From NCBI GenBank assembly GCA_964016885.1, contig OZ024742.1:11418181-11482180 (forward strand): 64,000 bases of DNA, given 5' to 3'. Positions 9,948 to 23,546 of the stretch are shown here, one piece after another. The position numbers were made by a program, and so were the translations under genes. A model generated the notes under the pieces. It ran no database searches. It was not told the origin of the DNA and worked only from the letters and a program-made list of their open reading frames with translations. The DNA comes from Eledone cirrhosa (taxonomy: Eukaryota; Mollusca; Cephalopoda; Octopoda; Eledonidae). Position 1 is the stretch's first letter. Each line of letters begins with the position of its first letter.

Positions 9948-10085
9948 TTTGGGACTGGTACATTTTTTTGTATGTTTTTGTCGACCTCGAAAGTATGAAA
10001 GTTAAAGTTGACCTCAGCAGGATTTGAGCGAAGAGACGAATATACCCGGGCCGAATAGCACAAACCATTCTATCTTCTAGATAGT
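9948..10085 (-). mobile_element. tRNA-derived SINE fragment, antisense
   Basis: On the plus strand: cccagtttgggactggtac, then gtcgacctcgaaagtatgaa, aaagttgacctcagcagg, atttgagcg. This is the antisense order of the octopus SINE (ccag..ctggtac - cgacc.cgaaagg.tgaaa - gtcgacctcggcgg - atttgaac). It ends where the 50-bp minisatellite begins, so the array starts at or inside the SINE's old tRNA-like end. Confidence 0.7.
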
Positions 10086-10087
10086 GT

Positions 10088-13000
10088 AACAGCACCTCTA
10101 CACCTCCACTCCACCTCCAGCCCTCCTGCGCCACAACAGCACCAGTACACCTCCACTCAACCTCCAGCCTTCGTACTACACAACAGTACCACCACTACAC
10201 CTCACTCCACCTCCAGTCCTACTGCTACACAACAGCACCACTACACCTCCACTCCACCTCCAGTCCTACAGCTACACAACAGTACCACCACTACACCTCC
10301 ACTCCACCTCCAGTCCTCCTGCTACACAACAGTACCACCACTACACCTCACTCCACCTCCAGTCCTACTGCTACACAACAGCACCACTACACCTCCACTC
10401 CACCTCCAGTCCTACAGCTACACAACAGTACCACCACTACACATCCACTCCACATCCAGCTACACAACAGTACCACCACTACACCTCCACTCCACATCCA
10501 ATCCTCCAGCTATACAACAGTACCACCACTACACCTCCACTCCAACACAAGTCCTCTTCCTACACAACAGTACAAACACTACACCTCCACTCCACCTCCA
10601 TCCCTCTAGCTACACAACAGTACCACCACTACACCTCCAATCCAACCCTCCTGCTACACAACAGCACCACCAATACACCTCCATTCCACCTCCAGCCCTC
10701 CAGCCCTCCAGCTACACAACAGTACCACTACACCTCCATTCCACCTCCAGCGCTCCTACTACACAACATTACCACCACTACACCTCCACTCCAACACCAG
10801 TCCTCTTCCTACACAACAGGAACACCACTACTCCTCCACTCCACCTCCAGCACTCCTGCTACACAAAAGTACCATTACTACACCTCCACTCCACCTCCAG
10901 TCCTCCTGCTACACAACAGTACAACCACTACACCTCCACTCCACTTCCAGCCCTCGTGCTACACAACAGTACCACCACTACACCTCCACGCGACCTCCAG
11001 CCCTCCAGCTACAAAACAGCGCCAACACTGCACCTCCACTCCACCTCCAGCCCTCCTCCTACACAACAGTACAACCACTACACCTCCACTCCACCTCCAG
11101 CCGTCCTGCTATACAACAGTACCACTACTACATCTCCCCTCCACCTCCAGCCCTCCAGCTACACAACAGTACCACCACTCCAACTCAACTCCACCTCCAG
11201 CCCTCCAGCTACACAACAGTACCACTCCACCTCCACTCCACCTCCAGCCCTCCTGCTACACAACAGTACCACCACTACACCTCCACTCCACCTCCAGCCC
11301 TCCAGCTACACAACAGTACCACTACACCTCCACTCCACACCCAGCGTTCCTACTACACAACATTACCACCACTACACCTCCACTCCAACACCAGTCCTCT
11401 TCCTACACAACAGGACCACCACTATTCCTCCACTCCACCTCCAGCACTCCTGCTACACAAAAGTACCATTACTACACCTCCACTCCACCTCCAGTCCTCC
11501 TGTTACACAACAGTACAACCACTACACCTCCACTCCACCTCCAGCCCTACTGCTACACAACAGTACCATCACTACACCTCCACTCCACCTCCTGCCCTCC
11601 AGCTACACAACAGCACCAACACTACACCTCCACTCCACCTCCAGCCCTCCAGCAACACAACAGTACCACCACTACACCTCCAATCGTACAGCTACACAAC
11701 AGTACCACCACTACAACTGCACTCCACCTCCAACCCTCCAGCTACACAACAGTAGCACCACTACACCTCCACTCCACCCCCAGCCCTCCTGCTACACAAC
11801 AGTACAACCACTACACCTCCACTCCACCTCCAGCCCTACTGCTACACAACAGTACCATCACTACACCTCCACTCCACCTCCTGCCCTCCAGCTACACAAC
11901 AGCACCAACACTACACCTCCACTCCACCTCCAGCCCTCCAGCAACACAACAGTACCACCACTACACCTCCAATCGTTCAGCTACACAACAGTACCACCAC
12001 TACAACTGCACTCCACCTCCAACCCTCCAGCTACACAACAGTAGCACCACTACACCTCCACTCCACCCCCAGCCCTCCTGCTACACAACAGTACAACCAC
12101 TACACCTCCACTCCACCTCCAGCCCTCCAGCAACACAACAGTACCACCACTACACCTCCAATCGTACAGCTACACAACAGTACCACCACTACAACTGCAC
12201 TCCACCTCCAACCCTCCTGCTACACAACAGTAGCACCACTACACCTCCACTCTACCTCCAGCCCTCCATCTACACAACAGTACTACCACTACACCTGCAC
12301 TCCACCTCCAGATCTGCTGCTACACAACAGTACCACCACTACACCTCCACTCGAACTCCAGTCCTCCAACTACACAACAGTACCACCATTACACCTCCAC
12401 TCCACCTCCAGTCCTCCAGCTATACAACAGTACCACCACTACACCTCCACTCCACCTCCAGCCCTCCTGCTACACAACAGTTCCACCTCTACACCTCCAC
12501 TCCACCTCCAGCCCTCCTGCTACACAACAGTTCCACCTCTACACCTCCACTCCACCTCCAGACCTGCTGCTACACAACAGTACCACCACTACACCTCCAC
12601 TCTACTTCCAGCCCTCCAGCTACACAACAGTCCCACCACTACACCTCCACTCCCCTCCCGCCGTCCTGCTACACAAAGTACCACCACTACACCTCCACTC
12701 CACTACAGCCCTCCTGCTACACAACAGTACCACCACTACACCTCCCCTCCACCTGCAGCCCTCCAGCTACACAACAGTACCACCACTACACCTCACTCCA
12801 CCTCCAGCCCTCCTGCTACACAATAGTACCACCACTACACCTCCCCTCCACCTGCAGCCCTCCAGCTACACAACAGTACCACCACTACACCTCCCCTCCA
12901 CCTGCAGCCCTCCAGCTACACAACAGTACCACCACTACACCTCACTCCACCTCCAGCCCTCCAGATACACAACAGTACCACCACTACACATGCAGTCCAC

Positions 13001-16000
13001 CTCCAGCCCTCCTGCTACACAACAGTACCAACACTACAACCCCCCTTCACCTCCAGCCCTCTAGCTACACAAAAGTACCACCACTACACCTCCACTCCAA
13101 CCCTCTGCTACATTACAGTACCACCACTACACCTCCACTCCACAGGCAGCCCTCCAGTTACACAACAGTACCACTACACCTCCACTCCACCTCCAGCACT
13201 CCTGCTACACAACAGTACTACCACTACACCTCCACTCCACCTCCAGCCCTCCTGCTACAGAAAAGTACAACCACTACACCTCCACTCTACTTCCAGCCCT
13301 CCAGCTACACAACAGTACCACCACTACACCTCTACTCCGCCTCCAGCCCTCTATCTACACAACAGTACAACCACCACACCTCCATTCCACCTCCAGCTCT
13401 CCAGCTACACAACAGTACTACCACTTCACCTCCACTCCACCTCCAGCCCTCCATCTACACAACAGTACCACCACTACACCTCCACTCCACCTCCAGCCCT
13501 CCTGCTAAACAACAGTACCACCACTACACCTCCACTCCACCTCCAAACCTCCTGCTACACAACAGTACCACCACTACACCTCCACTCTACCCCCAGCCTG
13601 CCAGCTACACAACAGTCCCACCACTACACCTCCACTCCACCTCCAGCCCTCCTGCTACACAACAGTAACCACGACTACACCTCCACTCTACCTCCAGCCC
13701 TCCAGCTACACAACAGTACCACCACTACACCTCACTCCACACCAGCCCTCCAGCTACACAACAGTACCACCACTACACCTCCACTCCAACCCTCCTGCTA
13801 CACAACAGTACTTCCACTACACCTTCACTCCATTTCCAGCCCTCCTGCTACACAACAGTACCACCACTACATCTCCACTCCAGCTCCAGTCCTCCAGCTA
13901 CACAACAGTAACCACGACTACACCTCCACTCTACCTCCAGCCCTCCAGCTACACAACAGTACCACCACTACACCTCACTCCACACCAGCCCTCCAGCTAT
14001 ACCACAGTAACACTACTACACCTCCATTCCACCTCCAGCCCTCCTGCTACACAACAGTACTTCCACTACACCTTCACTCCATTTCCAACCCTCCTGCTAC
14101 ACAACATTACCACCACTACACCTCACTCCACCTCCAGCCCTCCTGCTACACAACAGTACCATCACTACAACTCCACTCCACCTCCATCCCTCTAGCTACA
14201 CAACAGTACCACCACTACACCTCCAATCCAACCCTCCTGCTACACAACAGCACCACCAATACACCTCCACTCCACATCCAGCCATGCTGCTACACAACAG
14301 TACAACCACTAAACCTCTATTCCACATCCAGCCCTCCTGCTATACAACAGTACCAATACTACATCTCCACTCCACCTCCAGCTCTCCAGCTACACAACAG
14401 TACCACCACTACATCTCCACTCCAACCCTCTGCTACACAACAGTACAACCACTAAACCTCTATTCCACATCCAGCCCTCCTGCTATACAACAGTACCAAT
14501 ACTACACCTCCATTCCACCTCCAGCTCTCCAGCTACACAACAGTACAACAACTACACCTCCACTCCACGTCCAGCCCTCCTGCTACACAACAGTACCACC
14601 ACTACACCTCCAGCCCTCCAGCTACACAACAATACCACCAATACACCTCCACTCCACTTCCAGTCCTCTTGCTACACAACAGTACCACCACTACAACTCC
14701 ACTCCACCTCCAGCCCTCCAGCTACACAACAATACCACAACTACACCTCCACTAAACCTCCAGTCCTCTTGCTACACAACAGTACAACTACTACACCCCC
14801 ACTCCACCTCCAGCCCTCCTGCTACACAACAGTACCACCGCTACACCTCCACTCCACCTCCAGCCCTCCAGCAAAACAACTGTACCACTACACCTCCACT
14901 CCACCTCCAGCCCTCCTGCTACACAACAGTACCACCACTACACCTCCACTCCACATCCAGCCCTCCTGCTACAAAACAGTACCACCACTACACCTCCACT
15001 CCAACCCTCTTGCTACACAACAGTACCACCACTACACATCCACTCCACCTCCAGCCCTCCAGCTACACAACAGTACCACTACACCTCCACTACACCTCCA
15101 GCCCTCCTGCTACACGACAATACCACCACTACACCTCCACTCCACATCCAGCCCTCCAGCTACACAACAGTACCACCACTACACCACAACTACACCTCCA
15201 GCCCTCCTGCTACACAACAGTACCACCACTACACCTCCACTCCCCATCCAACCCTCCTGCTACACAACAGTACCACCACTACACCTCCACTCCCCATCCA
15301 ACCCTCCTGCTACACAACAGTACCACCACTACACCTCACTCCACCTCCAGTCCTCCTGCTACACAACAGTACCAGTACTACACCTCCACTCCCCATCCAA
15401 CCCTCCTGCTACACAACAGTACCACCACTACACCTCACTCCACCTCCAGTCCTCCTGCTACACAACAGTACCAGCACTACACCTCACTCCACCTCCAGTC
15501 CTCCTGCTACACAACAGTACCAGCACTACACCTCCACTCCCCATCCAGCCCTCCAGCTACACAACAGTACCAGCACTACACCTCCACTCCACCTCCAGCA
15601 CACCTAGTACACAACAGTACCACCACTGTCCCTCCACTCCACCTCCAGCTACACAACAGTACCACCACTACACCTCCACTCCACCTCCAATCCTCCAGCT
15701 ATACAACAGTACCACCACTACACCTCCACTCCAATTCCATTCCTCTTCCTACACAACAGTACAACCACTACACCTCCAACCACCTCCATCCCACCTGCTA
15801 CACAACAGTACCACCACTACACCTCCGCTCCAACCCTCCTGGTACACAACAGAACCACCACTACACATCCACTTCACCTCCAGCCCTGCTGCTACACAAC
15901 AGTACATCCACTACACCTCAACTCCACCTCCAGCCCTCCTGCTATACAACAGTACCACTACTGCATCTCCACTTCACCTCCAGCCCTGCTGCTACACAAC

Positions 16001-18075
16001 AGTACATCCACTACACCTCAACTCCACCTCCAGCCCTCCTGCTATACAACAGTACCACTACTGCATCTCCACTCCACCTCCAGCCCTCCAGCAACACAAC
16101 AGTACCACCACTACACCTCCACTCCACCTCCAATCGTACAGCTACACAACAGTACCACCACTACAACTGCACTCCACCTCCAACCCTCCTGCTACACAAC
16201 AGTACCACCACTACACCTCCACTCTACCTCCAGCCCTCCATCTACACAACAGTACCACCACCACACCTCCATTCCACTTCCAGCCCTCCAGCTACACAAC
16301 AGTACCACCACTACACCTGCACTCCACCTCCAGACCTGCTGCTACACAACAGTACCAACACTACACCTCCACTCGAACTCCAGTCCTCCAACTACACAAC
16401 AGTACCACCATTACACCTCCACTCCACCTCCAGTCCTCCAGCTATACAACAGTACCACCACTACACCTCCACTCCACCTCCAGCCCTCCTGCTACACAAC
16501 AGTTCCACCTCTACACCTCCACTCCACCTCCAGCCCTCCTGCTACACAACAGTTCCACCTCTACACCTCCACTCCACCTCCAGACCTGCTGCTACACAAC
16601 AGTACCACCACTACACATCCACTCTACTTCCAGCCCTCCAGCTACACAACAGTCCCACCACTACACCTCCACACCCCTCCCGCCGTCCTGCTACACAAAG
16701 TACCACCACTACACCTCCACTCCACTACAGCCCTCCTGCTACACAACAGTACCACCACTACACCTCAACTCCACCTCCAGTCGCACAGCTACACAACAGT
16801 ATTACCACAACACCTCACTCCACCTCCAGCCCTCCTGCTACACAATAGTACCACCACTACACCTCCCCTCCACCTGCAGCCCTCCAGCTACACAACAGTA
16901 CCACCACTACACCTCCCCTCCACCTGCAGCCCTCCAGCTACACAACAGTACCACCACTACACCTCACTCCACCTCCAGCCCTCCAGCTACACAACAGTAC
17001 CACCACTACACCTCCCCTCCACCTGCAGCCCTCCAGCTACACAACAGTACCACCACTACACCTCACTCCACCTCCAGCCCTCCTGCTACACAATAGTACC
17101 ACCACTACACCTCCCCTCCACCTGCAGCCCTCCAGCTACACAACAGTACCACCACAACACCTCACTCCACCTCCAGCCCTCCAGCTACACAACAGTACCA
17201 CCACTACACCTCACTCCACCTCCAGCCCTCCAGATACACAACAGTACCACCACTACACATGCAGTCCACCTCCAGCCCTCCTGCTACACAACAGTACCAA
17301 CACTACAACTCCCCTTCACCTCCAGCCCTCTAGCTACACAAAAGTACCACCACTACACCTCCACTCCAACCCTCTGCTACATTACAGTACCACCACTACA
17401 CCTCCACTCCACAGGCAGTTACACAACAGTACCACTACACCTCCACTCCACCTCCAGCACTCCTGCTACACAACAGTACTACCACTACACCTCCACTCCA
17501 CCTCCAGCCCTCCTGCTACAGAAAAGTACAACCACTACACCTCCACTCTACTTCCAGCCCTCCAGCTACACAACAGTACCACCACTACACCTCTACTCCA
17601 CCTCCAGCCCTCTATCTACACAACAGTACCACCACCACACCTCCATTCCACCTCCAGCTCTCCAGCTACACAACAGTACTACCACTTCACCTCCACTCCA
17701 CTTCCAGCCCTCCATCTACACAACAGTACCACCACTTCACCTCCACTCCACCTCCAGTCCTCCAGCTATACCACAGTACCACCACTACACCTCCAGCTCT
17801 CCAGGTACACAACAGTCCCACCTCTACACCTCCACTCCACCTCCAGCCCTCCTGCTACAAAACAGTATCACCACTACATCTCCACTCCACCTCCAGCTAC
17901 ACAACAGTACCACCACTACACCTCCACACCACCCCTCCAGGTATACAACAGTTCCACCTCTACACCTCCACTCCACCTCCAGCCCTCCAGCTACACAACA
18001 GTACGACCACTACACCTCCACTCCACCCTCCAGCTATACAAAAGTACCACCACTCCACCTCCACTCCACCTCCTG
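10088..18075. repeat. 50-bp minisatellite array (about 160 copies)
   Basis: Nearly 8 kb of tandem units with a 50-bp period. Typical landmarks per unit are tacacaacagtaccaccac, tacacctccactccacctcc and agccctcctgc. Some units are shortened to 35-49 bp. The plus strand is C/A-rich and G-poor, with few stops. Because 50 is not a multiple of 3, the frame rotates each unit and repeats every three units (150 bp). This produces frames up to 854 codons with mixed TTTTPPLHLQPS / SSPPATQQYHHYTS content. These are artefacts: no start context, no non-repetitive domain, and equivalent openness in other frames. Distinctive variant strings recur in blocks, showing internal segmental duplications. Confidence 0.95.
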
Positions 18076-18184
18076 CTACACAACAATACAACAACACCTA
18101 ACAATCAGTTCAACAACTTCACACAGTCTCTACCGGAAGTCAATAAATGTAGCTGTCTCTTCTAAGGGAGAGATGATGCACAAC
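18076..18184. other. Unique spacer between arrays
   Basis: About 110 bases of non-repetitive sequence (for example ctaccggaagtcaataaatg) separating the 50-bp array from the next minisatellite. No gene is visible. Confidence 0.6.
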
Positions 18185-18402
18185 ACACACACTGGCTGCT
18201 ACGTACAACACACACACACACACTGGCTGCTACGTACAACACACACACACACACTGGCTGCTACGTACAACACACACACACACACTGGCTGCTACGTACA
18301 AAACACACACTGGCTGCTACGTACAACACACACACACACACTGGCTGCTACGTACAACACACACACACACACTGGCTGCTACGTACAACACACACACACA
18401 CA
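18185..18402. repeat. 29-34 bp minisatellite (7 copies) on a CA background
   Basis: Seven copies of tggctgctacgtacaa, each followed by a (CA)n run of variable length, so unit size varies. One unit carries a shortened CA part (18299-18309). Each unit contains the 6-bp palindrome tacgta. The array runs into AT repeats at 18403-18450. The 86-codon frame over it is low-complexity. Confidence 0.9.
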
Positions 18403-18544
18403 CATATATATATACATATATATACATATATAAACATATATATATATAGATCATGTCTCCACACACCAATGATGGCTGCTCAATATATTAAAAGACTAAT
18501 CTATCAGTGTCAAATTGGCATAGATTAATAGGTGGGGGGAGGAG

Positions 18545-20625
18545 GGGGTTCTTTTACCACCCACCACCTTCACTACCATCACCAATAACAACATCGCCAC
18601 CATCATCCCTACCATCATCACTACCATCACCAGCAACATGGCCACCGTCGTCCCTACCATCATCACTACCATTACCACCAACATGGCCACCATCGTCGCT
18701 ACCGTCACCAATACCATCACCAGCAACATCACCACCATCGTCGCTACCGTCACCAATACCATCACCACCAATATCGCCACCATCGTACCTACCATCACCA
18801 ATACCATCACCAGCAACATCGCTACCATCGTCCCTACCATCATCACTACCATCACCAGCAACATCACCACCATCGTCGCTACCGTCACCACTACCATCAC
18901 CAATACCAACATCGTCACCATCGTCGCTACCGTCACCAATACCATCACCACCAATATCGCCACCATCGTACCTACCATCACCAATACCATCACCACCAAT
19001 ATCGCCACCATCGTCCCTACCATCACCACTACCATCACCATCAACATCGCCACCGTCGTCCCTACAATCATCACTACCATCACCACCAACATGGCCACCA
19101 TCGTCCCTACCATCATCACTACCATCACCACCAACATGGCCACCATCGTCCCTACCATCACCAATACCATCATCACTACCATCACCACCAACATGGCCAC
19201 CATCGTCCCTACCATCATCATTACCATCATCACTACCATCACCACCAACATCACCACCATCGTCGCTACCATCATCACTACCATCACCACCAACATGGCC
19301 ACCATCGTCGCTACCATCATCACTACCATCACCAACAATATCGCCACCATCGTCCCTACCATCATCACTACCATCACCACCAACATGGCCACCATCGTCC
19401 CTACCATCATCACTACCATCACCACCAACATGGCCACCATCGTCCCTACCATCATCACTACCATCACCACCAACATGGCCACCATCGTCGCTACCATCAT
19501 CACTACCATCACCACCAACATGGCCACCATCGTCGCTACCATCATCACTACCATCACCACCAACATGGCCACCATCGTCCCTACCATCATCACTACCATC
19601 ACCACCAACATGGCCACCATCGTCCCTACCATCATCACTACCATCACCACCAACATGGCCACCACCGTCGCTACCATCATCACTACCATCACCACCAACA
19701 TGGCCACCATCGTCGCTACCATCATCACTACCATCACCACCAACATGGCCACCATCGTCGCTACCATCATCACTACCATCACCACCAACATCACCACCAT
19801 CGTCCCTACCATCACCAATACCATCACCACCAACATGGCCACCATCGTCGCTACCATCACCAATACCATCACCACCAACATGGCCACCATCGTCGCTACC
19901 ATCATCACTACCATTACCACCAACATGGCCACCATCGTCCCTACCATCATCACTACCATCACCACCAACATGGCCACCATCGTCCCTACCATCATCACTA
20001 CCATCACCACCAACATGGCCACCATCGTCCCTACAATCATCACTACCATCACCACCAACATGGCCACCATCGTCCCTACCATCACCAATACCATCACCAC
20101 CAACATGGCCACCATCGTCGCTACCATCATCACTACCATCACCACCAACATGGCCACCATCGTCGCTACCATCATCACTACCATCACCACCAACATGGCC
20201 ACCATCGTCCCTACCATCATCATTACCATCATCACTACCATCACCACCAACATGGCCACCACCGTCGCTACCATCATCACTACCATCACCACCAACATGG
20301 CCACCATCGTCTCTACCATCATCACTACCATCACCACCAACATGGCCACCATCGTCCCTACCATCATCATTACCATCATCACTACCATCACCACCAACAT
20401 GGCCACCACCGTCGCTACCATCATCACTACCATCACCACCAACATGGCCACCATCGTCCCTACCATCATCACTACCATCACCACCAACATGGCCACCATC
20501 GTGGCTACCATCAATACTACTATCACCACCAACATGGCCACCATCGTCTCTACCATCATCACTACCATCACCACCAACATGGCCACCATCGTCCCTACCA
20601 TCATCACTACCACCATCACAACATT
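18545..20625. repeat. 45-bp minisatellite built of ACC/ATC triplets (about 46 copies)
   Basis: The unit is 45 bp, with landmarks atcatcactaccatcacc, accaacatggccacc and atcgtccctacc. Nearly every base belongs to ACC or ATC/ACT-type triplets, so it looks like a trinucleotide microsatellite organised into a 15-triplet unit. As 45 is divisible by 3, frames stay open for over 700 codons on both strands (TIVPTIITTITTNMA on plus; MVAMLVVMVVMMVGT on minus). The minus product would be wholly hydrophobic, which argues against coding. The first 450 bases carry more diverged units (aataccatcaccagcaac, atcgccacc), and the end decays from about 20,600. Confidence 0.95.
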
Positions 20626-20858
20626 CATCGTCCCTACCGTCAATACCATCGTTCCAACCATCGTCCCCAACATCACTACAATCATAACAATCATCATCAC
20701 TGCCATTTCCCTCACAATTGGCACTATTACTACCACTACTTCCACTACTGCTATTATAGAGAACACTATTACCACCCGTACTATGACATATACCACCCCT
20801 ACACTTCTAGAAATAAGTATTCCCTTTGCAGCTCCAATAACAATTCGCTTATTCCTCT
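20626..20858. other. Decayed end of the 45-bp array and junction sequence
   Basis: Degenerate ACC/ATC-type sequence to about 20,760, then about 90 bases of unique DNA (gaaataagtattccctttgc) before the retroelement-like 5' flank of the 75-bp array. Confidence 0.6.
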
Positions 20859-20935
20859 GTGGGTAAGGAAGAGGGCAAACCGTCAGAGTATTGGACGCTC
20901 TCTGATAGGTTTAAGGTAGAGCTTGTAGCAGTGGA
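20859..20935 (+). pseudogene. 5' flank of the 75-bp array: upstream part of the ancestral retroelement-like module
   Basis: The plus frame reads GKEEGKPSEYWTLSDRFKV and then enters the first repeat (ELVAVETSDVL). The non-repeated part aligns with the second locus at 61,258-61,320 (RAEETKLFKYRSLSARFAV, then VPLAVETSGVL). Shared positions are EE-x-K, a Y, LS-x-RF-x-V and AVETS. The pattern EE..K.-Y..L...F.-V-AVETSG resembles, from memory, the region just upstream of the C-terminus in some LINE-type reverse-transcriptase ORFs. The first unit has gataggtttaag where later units have gattggtttaag, which marks this as the ancestral left border. Confidence 0.55.
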
Positions 20936-22394
20936 GACTTCTGACGTTCTTGGTCCCGGGACCACAACACTGCTGACTGATTGGTTTAAGGTAGAACTTG
21001 TAGCAGTGGAGACTTCTGACGTTCTTGGTCCCGGGACCACAACACTGCTGACTGATTGGTTTAAGGTAGAGCTTGTAGCAGTGGAGTCTTCTGACGTTCT
21101 TGGTCCCGGGACCACAACACTCCTGACTGATTGGTTTAAGGTAGAGCTTGTAGCAGTGGAGTCTTCTGACGTTCTTGGTCCCGAGACCACAACACTGCTG
21201 ACTGATTGGTTTAAGGTAGAGCTTGTAGCAGTGGAGACTTCGGGCGTTCTTGGTCCCGGGACCACAACACTGCTGACTGATTGGTTTAAGGTAGAGCTTG
21301 TAGCAGTGGAGTGTTCTGACGTTCTTGGTCCCGGGACCACAACACTGCTGACTGATTGGTTTAAGGTAGAGCTTGTAGCAGTGGAGACTTCGGGCATTCT
21401 TGGTCCCGGGACCACAACACTGCTGACTGATTGGTTTAAGGTAGAGCTTGTAGCAGTGGAGACTTCTGACGTTCTTGGTCCCGGGACCACATCACTGCTG
21501 ACTGATTGCTTTAAGGTAGAACTTGTAGCAGTGGAGACTTCTGACGTTCTTGGTCCCGGGACCACAACACTGCTGACTGATTGGTTTAAGGTAGAGCTTG
21601 TAGCAGTGGAGTCTTCTGACGTTCTTGGTCCCGGGACCACAACACTCCTGACTGATTGGTTTAAGGTAGAGCTTGTAGCAGTGGAGTCTTCTGACGTTCT
21701 TGGTCCCGGGACCACAACACTGCTGACTGATTGGTTTAAGGTAGAGCTTGTAGCAGTGGAGACTTCGGGCGTTCTTGGTCCCGGGACCACAACACTGCTG
21801 ACTGATTGGTTTAAGGTAGAGCTTGTAGCAGTGGAGTGTTCTGACGTTCTTGGTCCCGGGACCACAACACTCCTGCCTGATTGGCTTAAGGTAGAGCTTG
21901 TAGCAGTGGAGTCTTCTGACGTTCCTGGTCCCGGGACCACAACACTGCTGACTGATTGGTTTAAGGTAGAGCTTGTAGCAGTGGAGACTTCCGGCGTTCT
22001 TGGTCCCGGGACCACAACACTCCTGACTGATTGGTTTAAGGTAGAGCTTGTAGCAGTGGAGTCTTCTGACGTTCTTGGTCCCGGGACCACAACACTGCTG
22101 ACTGATTGGTTTAAGGTAGAGCTTGTAGCAGTGGAGTCTTCTGATGTTCTTGGTCCCGGGACCACAACACTGCTGACTGATTGCTTTAAGGTAGAGCTTG
22201 TAGCAGTGGTGTCTTCTGACGTTCTTGGTCCCGGGACCACAACACTGCTGACTGATTGGTTTAAGGTAGAGCTTAAAGCAGTGGAGACTTCCGGCGTTCT
22301 TGGTCTCGGGACCCCAACACTCCTGACTGATTGGTTTAAGGTAGAGCTTGTAGCAGTGGAGTCTTCTGACGTTCTTGGTCCCCGGACCACAACA

Positions 22395-23546
22395 CTGTTT
22401 TGCATATTGTTTTAAGGTAGAGCTTGTAGCAGTGGAGTGTTCTGACGTTCTTGGTCCCGGGACCACAACACTGCTGACTGATTGGTTTAAGGTAGAGCTT
22501 GTAGCAGTGGAGTCTTCTGATGTTCTTGGTCCCGGGACCACAACACTCCTGACTGATTGCTTTAAGGTAGAGCTTGTAGCAGTGGTGTCTTCTGACGTTC
22601 TTGGTCCCGGGACCACAACACTCCTGACTGATTGGTTTAAGGTAGAGCTTGTAGCAGTGGAGACTTCTGACGTTCTTGGTCCCGGGACCACAACATTGCT
22701 GACTGATTGGTTTAAGGTAGAGCTTGTAGCAGTGGAGTGTTCTGACGTTCTTGGTCCCGGGACCACAACACTGCTGACTGATTGGTTTAAGGTAGAGCTT
22801 GTAGCAGTGGAGTCTTCTGACGTTCTTGGTCCCGGGACCACAACACTGCTGACTGATTGGTTTAAGGTAGAGCTTGTAGCAGTGGAGACTTCGGGCGTTC
22901 TTGGTCCCGGGACCACAACACTGCTGACTGATTGGTTTAAGGTAGAGCTTGTAGCAGTGGAGTGTTCTGACGTTCTTGGTCCCGGGACCACAACACTCCT
23001 GCCTGATTGGCTTAAGGTAGAGCTTGTAGCAGTGGAGTCTTCTGACGTTCCTGGTCCCGGGACCACAACACTGCTGACTGATTGGTTTAAGGTAGAGCTT
23101 GTAGCAGTGGAGACTTCCGGCGTTCTTGGTCCCGGGACCACAACACTCCTGACTGATTGGTTTAAGGTAGAGCTTGTAGCAGTGGAGTCTTCTGACGTTC
23201 TTGGTCCCGGGACCACAACACTGCTGACTGATTGGTTTAAGGTAGAGCTTGTAGCAGTGGAGTCTTCTGATGTTCTTGGTCCCGGGACCACAACACTGCT
23301 GACTGATTGCTTTAAGGTAGAGCTTGTAGCAGTGGTGTCTTCTGACGTTCTTGGTCCCGGGACCACAACACTGCTGACTGATTGGTTTAAGGTAGAGCTT
23401 AAAGCAGTGGAGACTTCCGGCGTTCTTGGTCTCGGGACCCCAACACTCCTGACTGATTGGTTTAAGGTAGAGCTTGTAGCAGTGGAGTCTTCTGACGTTC
23501 TTGGTCCCCGGACCACAACACTGTTTTGCATATTGTTTTAAGGTAG
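22395..23546. repeat. Higher-order repeat, period 1126 bp (15 units + 1 base)
   Basis: The marker ctgttttgcatattgtttta occurs at 22,395 and 23,521 (offset 1126). The neighbouring marker ctgcctgattggcttaagg (about 21,872 and 22,998) has the same offset. The arrangement of variant units between them is the same. The marker unit is 76 bp, one base longer than normal, so it shifts frame. Related markers occur near 53,965, 55,841, 57,792 and 58,993. Confidence 0.8.

Noticed and set aside
10956..17096. Open frames up to 854 codons (PPLHLQPS / ATQQYHHYTS repeats)
   Set aside because: They are translations of the 50-bp minisatellite. The frame rotates with each unit, other frames are equally open, and there is no non-repetitive domain or start context.
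18496..20866. Open frames of 726-766 codons on both strands of the 45-bp array
   Set aside because: A unit divisible by 3 made of stop-free triplets opens frames automatically. The minus product would be a continuous Val/Met hydrophobic chain, and the plus products are Pro/Ser or Thr/Ile repeats without any other domain.
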